A DNA stretch of 64,000 bases from Pseudomonas sp. PDM15 (GTDB taxonomy: Bacteria > Pseudomonadota > Gammaproteobacteria > Pseudomonadales > Pseudomonadaceae): assembly GCF_014851565.1 (NCBI RefSeq), contig NZ_JACVAA010000003.1, forward strand, positions 496,001 through 560,000. The letters run 5' to 3'. Under the pieces are notes generated by a model that did no database searches, had not been told where the DNA came from, and was given only the letters and a program-made list of their open reading frames with translations. A program made the translations under genes and the position numbers. Positions 1-7,921 of this stretch are shown here, piece after piece. Within the stretch, counting starts at the first letter, position 1, and every line of letters begins with the position of its first letter.

Positions 1-294
1 ACTGCGCCTGTAGCTGAAGCTACAGCCCGACGGGTCCGTGAAAGTCAGTGTGCCGTCGATGAGGCTGTAGGCGTAGGTCACCACTTCGTCGTTGGCGGTG
101 GACAGCGCCACCTGCCCCGCCGCCGGCACCTGCCAGCGGCCCTGGTCCCACCAGGTGAAGCCGCCGGCCGGCTCGGTGCTGCCGAAGTACAGGCCACCGT
201 CCTCGAAGCGCAAGTGCGCGGCATAGCCGGCGGCACAGGGCGCCTGTTCGGACATGCGCCAAGTGCCCGGCAATCTGGGATCGAGATCTGCCAT
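1..294 (-). CDS. hypothetical protein, 3' end cut by window edge
   Basis: The visible 98 codons start at an ATG preceded by a strong AAAGGAG ribosome site and run off the window without a stop. The peptide begins MADLDPRLPGTWRMSEQAPC and is rich in Gly, Trp and Tyr, with short alternating segments that suggest a small beta-rich fold. There is no signal peptide or membrane segment. It follows the metallopeptidase gene on the same strand by 54 nt, so the two are probably co-transcribed. I do not recognise the family; a small beta-barrel or peptidase-associated protein would fit the context, but that is speculation. Confidence 0.6.
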   Translation of the reverse strand, partial: MADLDPRLPGTWRMSEQAPCAAGYAAHLRFEDGGLYFGSTEPAGGFTWWDQGRWQVPAAGQVALSTANDEVVTYAYSLIDGTLTFTDPSGCSFSYRRS

Positions 295-315
295 CAGACT
301 CTCCTTTGCAGGCGA

Positions 316-339
316 GATGCGGGGCCGAGGCCCCGCATC
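316..339 (-). terminator. GC-rich hairpin between peptidase gene and next gene
   Basis: Perfect 11-bp arms (GATGCGGGGCC / GGCCCCGCATC) surround a 2-nt spacer, just after the peptidase stop. There is no T-run, so it is either a weak attenuator or an mRNA-stabilising stem rather than a clear Rho-independent terminator. Confidence 0.4.
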
Positions 340-348
340 CGTTACGCC

Positions 349-2472
349 CTACTTGGCAGTGGCCAGGCGGGCAGGCTTGGGCTTGGCCCGGCTGATTTTC
401 GGCAGGCTACCGCCGGCATCGCTGAGCAGCCGGTCGAGCTTGCCCTGCTCGGAGTTGCTCATCACCGTGTTGTCGTCCAGCAACGCAGTGGCCGCCTTGA
501 CGTCGGGCTTGCGCTTCATGAAGCGCGCGGCCAGGCGCTTGGTCTCGATGGCCGCGAAGTGCGGCTTGAGCACCGGCGACGCCAGCGCGGCCTGGATGGC
601 ATCGATGCCGTCGCTCAGGTGATCGCCACCGAACACCAGCACCAGGTGCGCATCCGGCGTGGACAGTACCTTGTGCGCGGCCTGGGCGTGGCGCTCGTCC
701 ACCGCCGCGGTGACCATCACCGAGGTAGTGCCGGAGGCATGCGCGACCATGCCCTCGACGTCCCAGTGCACATCCACCCGCACCTCATGAATGCCCGACA
801 CGCCGAACAGCGCGCCCTCGGCGCCGCGCATCAGGGTCATCGATTCCTCGATGCGCTCGCCCGGCTGAAGCACGCGGAACGGCGAGTCCTCGATGCAGTG
901 GATGATGGTGCGGAAGGTGCGCTGATTGCCGGACGGGTCGGTCACGCTGCCGCTGACGTGCTCGCTCTTCAGGCTCAGGCTGGCTGGCACCTGGATCGGC
1001 TGTTCGCCACGGTTGACCAGCGCCACGCCGATGCGCACCGGCGCGCCCAGGGGCAGCTCGCCGAGCAGCGCATTGACCTCCAGTTGCAAGCCCAGCACTT
1101 CCGCTTCCAGATCGGTCGGGGTGATCGGCGGCGTGGCATTGGAGGCGCTGCCGAAGGCCACCGAGCCGGGGCGGATGAACGGGTCCGGGTAGTGGCGCAG
1201 CTGCTTGAGGTTGTCCGGATGGAACGACCACTGGATGTTGCTGGGGAACGGCGTGCCAGGCGTGGCGCCGGCGGCGATCACGTCGCTGGTACACATGAAG
1301 CCGAAGTCCGCCGAGTTGTGGTACAGGCCCAGGGCGTGCCCCAGTTCATGCACCGCCGTGCGGAAATACGGCGCCGCAGCGGTGCCGAAGCGCTGTCCGC
1401 TGACCGTGCCCCAACCGGGGTCGATGATCCAGTGCGAGGAGATGCCGACCCCTTCGCGCGGCACGTTGTTGGAGTCGGTGCCGCCGTTGTCGTACATGAT
1501 CCCGCGCGGCGTGGAGTCGATGTTCTTCACCGCGAGTATGTGATAGCGCCACTCGGTGTCCAGGTTCACCACCGAGCGTCGCGCCAGCATGGCCGCGTGC
1601 ATCTCGCCGTTGGACCAGGAATTGCCGCTGGGCTCCAGCACGTTGGTGTCGCTGAGGTTCACGCTGGTCTGGAAGCCCACCGCGTCCATCACCGTCGCCC
1701 AGGTGTGGCCCACGCCACTGTTGGTCGGCCGCTCGGAGCCGTTGACCGTATCAATCTCGATGGTGCAGCGGCGGAAGTAGGTGGACAGCCAGCCCATGGT
1801 CAGGCGCCCGACCACCGCACCGGCGGCGTTCTTCACATCGCCCTCGGCGTAGTCAGACGGCGACGGATAGCCGGCCGGCGCGGTGATGCGCACCATCTGC
1901 GCGGTCAGCGTGCTCTCCAGCGCCCAGGTGTTCGGCGCGGTGAAGCGGTACAGCTGGAAGCCCAGGCTGAAGCTGTTGCCCAGGTAGAAGTACTCCGGCA
2001 GCGAGGTGACCCGCACGTAGTAGCGGTAGTTGTTGCGCGCCAGGATCGGGATGCCCGAGGCCGGATTGGGCCCGGCCAGCAGGATCGGCTTGAGCGACAG
2101 GTTGGTCGCCGCCGTCTTGGTTTGCAGGGTCGGGAATGGCACCGGGATGGGGATTGGCAGGAAGATCACCGGACGCTGATAGAGGTCGCCGCTGGCCGTG
2201 CGGCCATCGCTGTGCGACTCGACCCGCAGAGTCCCGTCGTACGACACCAGCGAGGCACCGCTGGGCTTGTAGTTGAGCAGCCAACAACCGGCCCGCACGC
2301 TACGGAACTGCGGAATGATGATTCCGCCCGGCCCGGGCAGCGCGGCGATATTGGGGTTGATGGCGACATTGCTGAGGGTGGCGGCACTGGCAGCGACCGG
2401 GGCATCTTCCTGGCCGGGTGGAAGCAGATCTGGCAGAGGCGGGAATTGCGGATTTTCAGGCAGGCGGGACAT
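349..2472 (-). CDS. matrixin-like zinc metallopeptidase, 707 aa
   Basis: The extended zinc motif HELGHALGLYH lies at residues 375-385, the HExxHxxGxxH signature of metzincin peptidases, so the protein should bind zinc through three His and use the Glu as general base. Residues 1-60 are Pro-rich and 70-370 are probably beta-rich. From about residue 430 there is an Ig-like/beta segment, and the tail is Lys/Ala-rich. The start has AGGAG eight bases upstream. No N-terminal signal peptide is visible, which is odd for this class and implies cytoplasmic action, a different export route or release by lysis. The substrate is unknown. The peptidase motif is certain; the family assignment is good but not exact. 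Confidence 0.8.
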   Translation of the reverse strand: MSRLPENPQFPPLPDLLPPGQEDAPVAASAATLSNVAINPNIAALPGPGGIIIPQFRSVRAGCWLLNYKPSGASLVSYDGTLRVESHSDGRTASGDLYQRPVIFLPIPIPVPFPTLQTKTAATNLSLKPILLAGPNPASGIPILARNNYRYYVRVTSLPEYFYLGNSFSLGFQLYRFTAPNTWALESTLTAQMVRITAPAGYPSPSDYAEGDVKNAAGAVVGRLTMGWLSTYFRRCTIEIDTVNGSERPTNSGVGHTWATVMDAVGFQTSVNLSDTNVLEPSGNSWSNGEMHAAMLARRSVVNLDTEWRYHILAVKNIDSTPRGIMYDNGGTDSNNVPREGVGISSHWIIDPGWGTVSGQRFGTAAAPYFRTAVHELGHALGLYHNSADFGFMCTSDVIAAGATPGTPFPSNIQWSFHPDNLKQLRHYPDPFIRPGSVAFGSASNATPPITPTDLEAEVLGLQLEVNALLGELPLGAPVRIGVALVNRGEQPIQVPASLSLKSEHVSGSVTDPSGNQRTFRTIIHCIEDSPFRVLQPGERIEESMTLMRGAEGALFGVSGIHEVRVDVHWDVEGMVAHASGTTSVMVTAAVDERHAQAAHKVLSTPDAHLVLVFGGDHLSDGIDAIQAALASPVLKPHFAAIETKRLAARFMKRKPDVKAATALLDDNTVMSNSEQGKLDRLLSDAGGSLPKISRAKPKPARLATAK

Positions 2473-2475
2473 TGC

Positions 2476-3003
2476 TGAACACTCCTATTCAACAAGGGGC
2501 GCACCCTGCCCGTAGAACTACCTGAATCACTGCGCGAGCTACTGCACTGGTATGGCACGTCACCCTTGGAGAGATCCATGTGGGGTTGACTCGTGCGCAC
2601 AGCGCAGCGCACGACGCAGGGATTATGGAACTGTTATTCCGAACGCACAGTGCCGCCCATCTGCCGGAACGAACCGCAAGACGAGCGGATAAAAGTGGCA
2701 TCGGGCCATTGGCGGCGTTCGCTCACAACCCACTCTACGAAGTCTAGGGATGCCCTCCAGACGGAGGACGCTGCGCTTGGGCGCCGCCTGATCGGAGAGT
2801 CAGAATCTGCGCTGACCAAAGCGTGCGCCGCGAGCGATGCAGGCTGTAAGCCATTTGCCATGCAGGCGTCACCAACCCTGAAACAGTCCTGCTCGCCTGG
2901 AGCGAAAATCGGCTACTGCGCGACTGAGCGCGGCGTTTTCTCTGCCGTATTTGCCGCTCGCACTCATCACTCAGCGACCTGGCTGCACGGCGGCATCGCG
3001 TGA
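2476..3003. other. 528-nt stretch without a supported gene
   Basis: Several short open frames cross this region on both strands, but none has a plausible ribosome site together with a recognisable or well-biased protein. It separates the peptidase operon from the hydrolase gene and may be remnant sequence. I see no tRNA, strong terminator or attC site in it. Confidence 0.5.
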
Positions 3004-3771
3004 TTAGTCATCTCGTGCCTGGAGGCTATTCAGCATCTCGACAATCGTCGCCACCACCAGCTCCGGCTCGCTGAACTGGGGAAAGTGGCCGCTGCGCAGC
3101 GCCATCACCTGCCGGCCCAGCGGCGACAGGCTGGCCAGCGCCGCCTGATGCTCCGCTCGCAGCGCCAGGGCCTGCTCGGCGGTGGCCCAGGCCATCGCCG
3201 GCTTGCCGCCGCTGATAACGGTCAGCGGTATCGGCGGAAAACCGGGCGCCGCTTGCAGCTCGGCCACGGAGCGTTCCAGCTGCTGGGTTTCCGCCAGTGG
3301 GTTGGGCGGTGACAGCTTGGCGAGCAGCGCCGCCAGCACGCGCTGTAGCCGGGTGTCATGCTTGTGCAGCAGAAGCACGTCGTCGGGCGTCGATGCCTCG
3401 ATGAACACCACCCCGGCCGTTTCCTGCGGGTGCAGCCGAGCGAACAGGTTGACGATCAGCCCACCCAGGGAATGCCCCACCAGCACATAGGGCGGCTGCA
3501 GCCCGGCCGCCCGCAGGGCCTGCCGTAACGAATCGACCATCTGCGCGGCCGACTGGGCCACCTGCGGCTTGGCACTGCCGCCGATACCGGGACGGTTGTA
3601 GGCGAATACCCTGGCCACTGCCGAGAGCGGCTCGAACACCTTGTGCCAGCCCTCGATCGGCCCGCCGGAGCCGTTGACCAGCACCACCGTCGCCGGCCCG
3701 CTGCCGGCCAGCACGTACTCGATGCTTTCAGCGCCGATCAGTGCTTTCTGTCTGGGAGGAAATCGATACAT
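3004..3771 (-). CDS. alpha/beta hydrolase, 255 aa
   Basis: This is an alpha/beta-hydrolase fold enzyme of standard length. The oxyanion region is VNGSGGP (residues 32-38), the nucleophile elbow GHSLGG puts the catalytic Ser at residue 101, and the probable catalytic His is 229 in SGHFPQ. After the strand carrying FIEAS (around 124) an acidic residue could complete the triad. An AAGG ribosome site precedes the ATG. It is probably cytoplasmic, since it has no signal peptide. The substrate (ester, lactone or epoxide) cannot be read from the sequence. It sits alone, 165 nt from the DUF1801 gene on the same strand. Confidence 0.8.
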   Translation of the reverse strand: MYRFPPRQKALIGAESIEYVLAGSGPATVVLVNGSGGPIEGWHKVFEPLSAVARVFAYNRPGIGGSAKPQVAQSAAQMVDSLRQALRAAGLQPPYVLVGHSLGGLIVNLFARLHPQETAGVVFIEASTPDDVLLLHKHDTRLQRVLAALLAKLSPPNPLAETQQLERSVAELQAAPGFPPIPLTVISGGKPAMAWATAEQALALRAEHQAALASLSPLGRQVMALRSGHFPQFSEPELVVATIVEMLNSLQARDD

Positions 3772-3935
3772 GAAGCGAACCTTGAATGATTAGGTGCCAG
3801 CGACCGCGCCGTACCTGCCCTTCCCGCCCTGCGCTGCACATGGCAGCAAGGGCTCGAACATGTGCGAGGGATGCGCGTGAGCCGCAAGTCGCAATCCATG
3901 CGCAAACAGGCAGCCAGCGCCGGTCGGAGTTCAAG

Positions 3936-4310
3936 CTACCAAAAGGCCTCATCCTCGCGCGCTCGAACAGCCCGCAAACAGTACTCGGCCAGCTGGCGCA
4001 CCAACGCCTCCGGCACAGGCTCGCCATAGGGAATCTGCAGATAGTTCTTGGTGGTCCTGTGCCCCTGCAGCTCCTGCTGAAACGCTTCCAGCGCCGCCTG
4101 GCTGGGCGCGAAGTTGCAATGCGCCTTGTGCGCGGAGAAAGAGAACAGAAAACGCGGCTCCACGAAGAAGGGAGCGCCCCACTTGATGGCCTCCTGCGCC
4201 TCCGGAGCAACACTCTTGAGAATCCCGTAAAGCGTGCGCAGATGCGGCCGACTCTCGGCAGGCGCCGCCTCGATGTAATCAGCGATAGTGGCTGGAGGCT
4301 TGCCTGTCAT
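3936..4310 (-). CDS. DUF1801 (YdhG-like) small protein, 124 aa
   Basis: The protein matches the DUF1801 pattern: an N-terminal TIADYIEAAP segment, a central IKWGAPFF motif, then FSAHKAHCNF and a C-terminal helix ending near LAEYCLRAV. Family members are small cytoplasmic proteins; some Bacillus relatives have been linked to iron handling, but no general function is established. The length is typical. A GAGGT ribosome site lies upstream of the chosen ATG. It forms a loose same-strand group with the hydrolase and the GFA-fold gene, without evidence of a shared job. Confidence 0.75.
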   Translation of the reverse strand: MTGKPPATIADYIEAAPAESRPHLRTLYGILKSVAPEAQEAIKWGAPFFVEPRFLFSFSAHKAHCNFAPSQAALEAFQQELQGHRTTKNYLQIPYGEPVPEALVRQLAEYCLRAVRAREDEAFW

Positions 4311-4416
4311 CTCGATCTGACCTCATCGTGAATATGAGTTTGGGCGGGTTTGGCGCTGGGCTGGCCGAAAGGGAAATACACATCTCCAGCTATCCGGTGA
4401 CCAGGCTAGACAACCC

Positions 4417-5001
4417 TCACGCATCGACTTTCAAACTGGCCAGCTCTTCAGGCTTCAAGACTCTGGGAACGACCCGCGGCACGCCAGATGCATCGAACAG
4501 GGGCGATTTCCGATAACCCCCACCGATACGGTTTGTGACCACGATCCAGATAAATCGAGCGATCACGCCGAGGAGTCCGTGTTGCTTGGGCTGCGGATTG
4601 CCCAACGCAGTGTCGGTATTCAGCACCGCAATCTCGGCCCCAAAATCCCTGTCCATGCGCTCCCGGTCCAGGCAGGCGTGAACCAAGCCGATAAAGGACA
4701 CCTTGGGATCGGCCATGGTGTTGCCGATAGGCGTCGAGCAGCACGTCGTGTACCAGCGCAGCATGCCCTTGTCGCTGAGCCGCACTGCCGCCAAAAGCTC
4801 CTCGCCCTGCAAGAAGCGCAGGTGCTGCTGCGCTATCTGGACTATCTCGGTTCCGCCCTGCTTATCCAGCACAGCAGAGGGATTGCCAAGGAAACGCGCA
4901 AAAGCACGGCAATCCGTGCAATGGCAGATAAGGCGGTTGTGGGTGTTGTTGCTGTCAAGCTGGGCTTTAACGGTGCCGCACCTGCATTGAATCGGATGCA
5001 T
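4417..5001 (-). CDS. GFA-fold (DUF6151-like) protein
   Basis: The N-terminus carries paired cysteines CRCG (residues 7-10 from the chosen start) and later CHCTDC and a TCC pair. These are the zinc-binding arrangement of the GFA (glutathione-dependent formaldehyde-activating-like) fold. Such proteins are usually annotated as putative glutathione-adduct lyases, but function is rarely proven. An upstream in-frame ATG at 5034 would add 11 residues (beginning MSRFLQ); I prefer the ATG at 5001 because an AAGGA lies about 12 bases before it and the Cys motif starts near the N-terminus in the family. The 5034 start abuts a degenerate attC site, so the gene could be the last, decayed cassette of the array. 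Confidence 0.7.
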   Translation of the reverse strand: MHPIQCRCGTVKAQLDSNNTHNRLICHCTDCRAFARFLGNPSAVLDKQGGTEIVQIAQQHLRFLQGEELLAAVRLSDKGMLRWYTTCCSTPIGNTMADPKVSFIGLVHACLDRERMDRDFGAEIAVLNTDTALGNPQPKQHGLLGVIARFIWIVVTNRIGGGYRKSPLFDASGVPRVVPRVLKPEELASLKVDA

Positions 5002-5038
5002 TGTTGTCACCCATCCTTGGAGAAATCGGCTCATGGAG

Positions 5039-5111
5039 CCGTAGCGGTTGGTTAAGGGGCCGGTTTAGCCGGTCCCAAGTGAGCAAAGCGAGCGGCGTGA
5101 ACCAGTTGCTA
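5039..5111 (-). repeat. attC site A (3' end of array, degenerate R' box)
   Basis: The interior (CTTTGCTCACTTGGG…CCGGCCCCTTAACCAACC) matches the other sites, but the right core box reads GCTACGG instead of GTTRRRY and the left box reads TAGCAAC. The conserved TT of the recombination triplet is lost, so this site is probably inactive. The stop codon of the 363-aa gene lies inside the left box. Confidence 0.75.
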
Positions 5112-6200
5112 GGCATCGCTGGCAGTGGACTCAGATTTAATGAATGCCCCGTGACGCAATGCAAATTGAAGTAGGCAATATCTGACTACCCGCTCTAGGC
5201 CAACGAGTGTTGGCGCATACTCCAGTATTTTCGAAAGATCCTTGTCGCTAATGACAGGCTTGCCAACTTGAACTTCTTTGTTTCGCCCACCCATTTGAGA
5301 CGTTACCCAATTGCCGAACGGAGCCCCGGTATGCACATACTTGCTGCGAAGGTCGTAGGCAGCAGATATTGATTTTCGGAAGCTCTCGGCCTTGAGGCTT
5401 CCGATGCCGTCTCCAGCTTCAGATTTTTCGAAAAAACTTGCGTCGACAAGACCGACTATTGTTTCAACGAATCGCCTCTTGACAAGGAGTAAGCGGCCTT
5501 CGATGTGGCTTGCCACTTTTTCGCCATTGTCGAGGCTTTTACGAATACTAGCTAGATACTCTTTAGTAGTGTCGTCTAGTAGATCGAGTTTATCGAAGTC
5601 ATGAAAATTTGAAAGAATTTCACCGGCCGAAATAAGGTGTAAGTAAGAAACCTCTGGATCTTTTTCAAAATTCCGTAGCGCCTGAGAGTAAAACTTGGCT
5701 GAACCCTGAAATGTATGGATAAAATCTATCGGCAGCGAGCCCCCGGATAGTAATGGAGAAAACCTTGACATTTCCGAAAGATTGAGCGGAATCTCGAAGT
5801 CTGGCCTCGGCTTGTGTGAGTTTTGCGGGAGAGATGGATTGGCCAGCGTCCCAAACTCAGAAAGCTCAGGAATATGGTAAAACCCTGAGCCTTCAACTAG
5901 ACCATGGCTGTCGAAACGCTTTCCGAATAATACGCTTAGATATGCCGCGACTATCCCCCCCGTTGGAGAGTAATCGGGGAGAGGTATACCTGGACCTTTT
6001 TCTATGGCTTCGGTTTTAAAGGCAAATATATAGGCGCTTCTTGAAGCTGGACCCTCTTGCCATCGTACAGATGCAAACCTGTCATGAAATCCAGGCCACG
6101 CATGGGTCAGCAAAACACCTTCAGTTTCGTATTCTCCAACGAAGCGGCTGGGTGTTGAAAACAGCGCTTTTTGTATCTTTTCGTCTGGCCGCATTGTCAT
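5109..6200 (-). CDS. cassette protein with Apea-like HEPN motif, 363 aa
   Basis: The C-terminal third holds AAYDLRSKYVHTG, with R285 and H290 forming an Rx4H motif of HEPN domains, in the local context usual for the Apea-like HEPN family (Tyr-Asp-x-Arg-Ser before the His). HEPN proteins with this motif are often metal-independent RNases in toxin-antitoxin, abortive-infection and CRISPR effectors. The N-terminal 160 residues have no recognised domain. There are no membrane segments. No independent ribosome site is seen; the AGG of the preceding attC right box (GTTAGGT), eight bases before the ATG, may serve. Fourth cassette of the array. The RNase role is inferred only. Confidence 0.75.
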   Translation of the reverse strand: MTMRPDEKIQKALFSTPSRFVGEYETEGVLLTHAWPGFHDRFASVRWQEGPASRSAYIFAFKTEAIEKGPGIPLPDYSPTGGIVAAYLSVLFGKRFDSHGLVEGSGFYHIPELSEFGTLANPSLPQNSHKPRPDFEIPLNLSEMSRFSPLLSGGSLPIDFIHTFQGSAKFYSQALRNFEKDPEVSYLHLISAGEILSNFHDFDKLDLLDDTTKEYLASIRKSLDNGEKVASHIEGRLLLVKRRFVETIVGLVDASFFEKSEAGDGIGSLKAESFRKSISAAYDLRSKYVHTGAPFGNWVTSQMGGRNKEVQVGKPVISDKDLSKILEYAPTLVGLERVVRYCLLQFALRHGAFIKSESTASDA

Positions 6201-6207
6201 GAAAGAT

Positions 6208-6281
6208 ACCTAACGTTTGGTTAAGGGCCGGCTTAGCCGATCCCAGCGAGCAAAGTGAGCGATTTGAACCAATTGTTATGA
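6208..6281 (-). repeat. attC site B
   Basis: The 74-bp site has left box TCATAAC and right box GTTAGGT. The inner pairing segments TTGGTTCAA and TTAACCAA can fold the bottom strand into the usual attC hairpin. The DUF3800 gene's TAA stop is embedded in the left box. Confidence 0.85.
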
Positions 6282-7115
6282 GCCAATGACATAGAGCTCT
6301 TTAAATTTTTGCTCTATCGCTTTTCGAGTTTTCACGGCTTTGGTATTTACACTGATGCCGCGACCAATAACGTTATTAGGGTAGCCACGAAATTTATTGG
6401 CGACCGTGCCCAGTAACTTTACTCCGTGACCGGATTTTTCTTCATCAAGTGCGTGCTGCATGAATTCTCTCGTTACCCCAATAATCATATCTGACAGCTG
6501 CATTAATGTGCTGTGAGGCATGCGCGTATAAGATATTGAGTCATTAAACTTGAGAGACTCTAGGCTTCCGGACATGTAGTCAATGCCATCCTTGCTTTTT
6601 CCTTTGGAATACGCACAAGCATATTCAACATCGAAGGGCTTGGACATGCTACCGTCTGGCCAGTCCAATACAACCTCAGCCCTGTCAGGATTGCACTCTT
6701 TTATATGCTGTGAAAATCGCATAAGGCCATTGGAAAATACATGTCTTGAAAGATCTGACTTAAGGTCGACTAGTACTTTTCTGTCGCTACTGTAACCAAG
6801 AACTGCTGAAACAATAATAGTGAAGTCGATGCTTGATACAGCATCGAAAATCTCACGGCGCAAATCAAACATCTGCGTCATCATTCTTGTGTGATCCGGA
6901 GCTCTACCTTGCTCTTCATATTTTATTTTTAGATCTTTAAAGTTCCACTTTATGGGAAGTCGTTTGTTGCCAAATTTACTTTTTGCATTCTCCACTGCCT
7001 CCCGTAGTGGTCTTTCGTTCTCATGGCTTACAGCGATTCCGCCCAGTAGGATCATGTTTGGGACTTTTAGATCCTTGATGGTTCTCATGTCAGAGTCGTC
7101 TGCATACCACTTCAT
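6276..7115 (-). CDS. DUF3800 protein (RNase H-like fold), 279 aa
   Basis: DUF3800 proteins usually open with a Y-x-D-E-S-G motif and end with L-Q-L-A-D-x-x-x-G. Here the N-terminus reads WYADDSD (residues 3-9) and the C-terminal motif LMQLSDMIIG (204-213); KWNFKDLK (56-63) and VLDWPDG (149-155) lie between them. The acidic residues are those expected for an RNase H-like metal site, with Asp replacing the usual Glu. The family is common in mobile and defence contexts, but its substrate is unknown. An AAGGA ribosome site precedes the ATG. Third cassette. No signal peptide or membrane segment. Confidence 0.8.
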   Translation of the reverse strand: MKWYADDSDMRTIKDLKVPNMILLGGIAVSHENERPLREAVENAKSKFGNKRLPIKWNFKDLKIKYEEQGRAPDHTRMMTQMFDLRREIFDAVSSIDFTIIVSAVLGYSSDRKVLVDLKSDLSRHVFSNGLMRFSQHIKECNPDRAEVVLDWPDGSMSKPFDVEYACAYSKGKSKDGIDYMSGSLESLKFNDSISYTRMPHSTLMQLSDMIIGVTREFMQHALDEEKSGHGVKLLGTVANKFRGYPNNVIGRGISVNTKAVKTRKAIEQKFKELYVIGS

Positions 7116-7133
7116 GCGATTTCCTTAATTGGT

Positions 7134-7200
7134 TCATAACGTTTGGATAGGGGGGCGGCCGCAAGCTCTGCTAGCGAACGACTTGATCCAATTGTTAGAT
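7134..7200 (-). repeat. attC site C
   Basis: The 67-bp site has left box ATCTAAC and right box GTTATGA, with pairing inner segments TTGGATCAA and CTATCCAAA. Its middle is more divergent (CGGCCGCCCCCC) than in sites B and D. The TAA stop of the 212-aa gene is within the left box. Confidence 0.8.
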
Positions 7201-7833
7201 TGCTGCGGCATACACAAAGCCAGCGATGAGAAAAGCTAAAATGGCTGCCGATTGTGCTGTGGTGAAGTAACCAAGCCAGGTTAGATTGTTGATAAGTGGT
7301 AAATACGCAATTTGTGGGTTGTTACCGTGCCTTTTCATCTTCCACTTAATCAAAAGCTTTGCCCACCAAGGTAGCGGCTTTGAGAACTCAGATAGTATTC
7401 TCTCTAGGCGGACTCCAGTTTGTATATTGATTCCCCAGAGCTCTGCGTCTTCTTGGATTTTCTGCTCTTCTCTTTCGTAGTTGATTAGATGCTCTTTAAA
7501 AGTCTCCGTGACGGCCAGGTTTGTTTGGCTGGCTACGCTTGACCTAAGCGCGGTCATTTTGGCAAGAATTCCAAATAGACAGGATGCACATAGCAGGCCG
7601 CCGCAAACTAAAAAACCATTTTTCCCTAGGATAGGAATTATTTTGTCTGAGTTGGTGATTAGGAATGAGGCTACGGCTGCGGCGCCAACGAGTAGCCATG
7701 TGGAAAGCTTTTCAATCGGCTCAATTGCGCAAGCAACAGCTCCGAACATAGAGGATACGATGGCATTCTCAGCGTTTTCACGAGCTAGCCGATTCCACTC
7801 AAGAAGTGGCTGGATTCTGGGATCTTCAGTCAT
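7195..7833 (-). CDS. cassette membrane protein of unknown family, 212 aa
   Basis: I do not recognise the family. The protein has a soluble N-terminus (residues 1-42), two hydrophobic helices (about 44-61 and 72-91), a charged central segment rich in Glu and Lys (110-170, possibly coiled coil around 110-130) and a C-terminal hydrophobic helix (about 185-209). The pattern of two helices followed by a cytosolic segment resembles small membrane effectors of the SLATT type, but no diagnostic motif is visible. The start is only a few bases past the right box of site D, with no clear ribosome site. Second cassette; its neighbour is also a membrane protein. Confidence 0.7.
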   Translation of the reverse strand: MTEDPRIQPLLEWNRLARENAENAIVSSMFGAVACAIEPIEKLSTWLLVGAAAVASFLITNSDKIIPILGKNGFLVCGGLLCASCLFGILAKMTALRSSVASQTNLAVTETFKEHLINYEREEQKIQEDAELWGINIQTGVRLERILSEFSKPLPWWAKLLIKWKMKRHGNNPQIAYLPLINNLTWLGYFTTAQSAAILAFLIAGFVYAAAI

Positions 7834-7838
7834 AAATA

Positions 7839-7914
7839 ATCTAACGATTAAGCTAAGGGGCCGGCTTCATCGGCCCCAGCGAGTGGAACGAGCGATTTGA
7901 GCGCATTGTTATGC
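7839..7914 (-). repeat. attC site D
   Basis: The 76-bp site has left box GCATAAC and right box GTTAGAT (an exact GTTRRRY). The interior shares CAAATCGCTCG, CTCGCTGGG and AGCCGGCCCCTTA with sites A and B. It separates the first and second cassettes. Confidence 0.85.
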
Positions 7915-7921
7915 AACATGC

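Noticed and set aside
214..2478. 754-codon frame antisense to the metallopeptidase
   Set aside because: High-GC shadow; the opposite strand has a clear zinc motif and ribosome site.
2593..3003. 136-codon plus-strand frame upstream of the hydrolase
   Set aside because: GTG start without ribosome site, no recognisable protein pattern, unbiased composition; I treat the region as noncoding.
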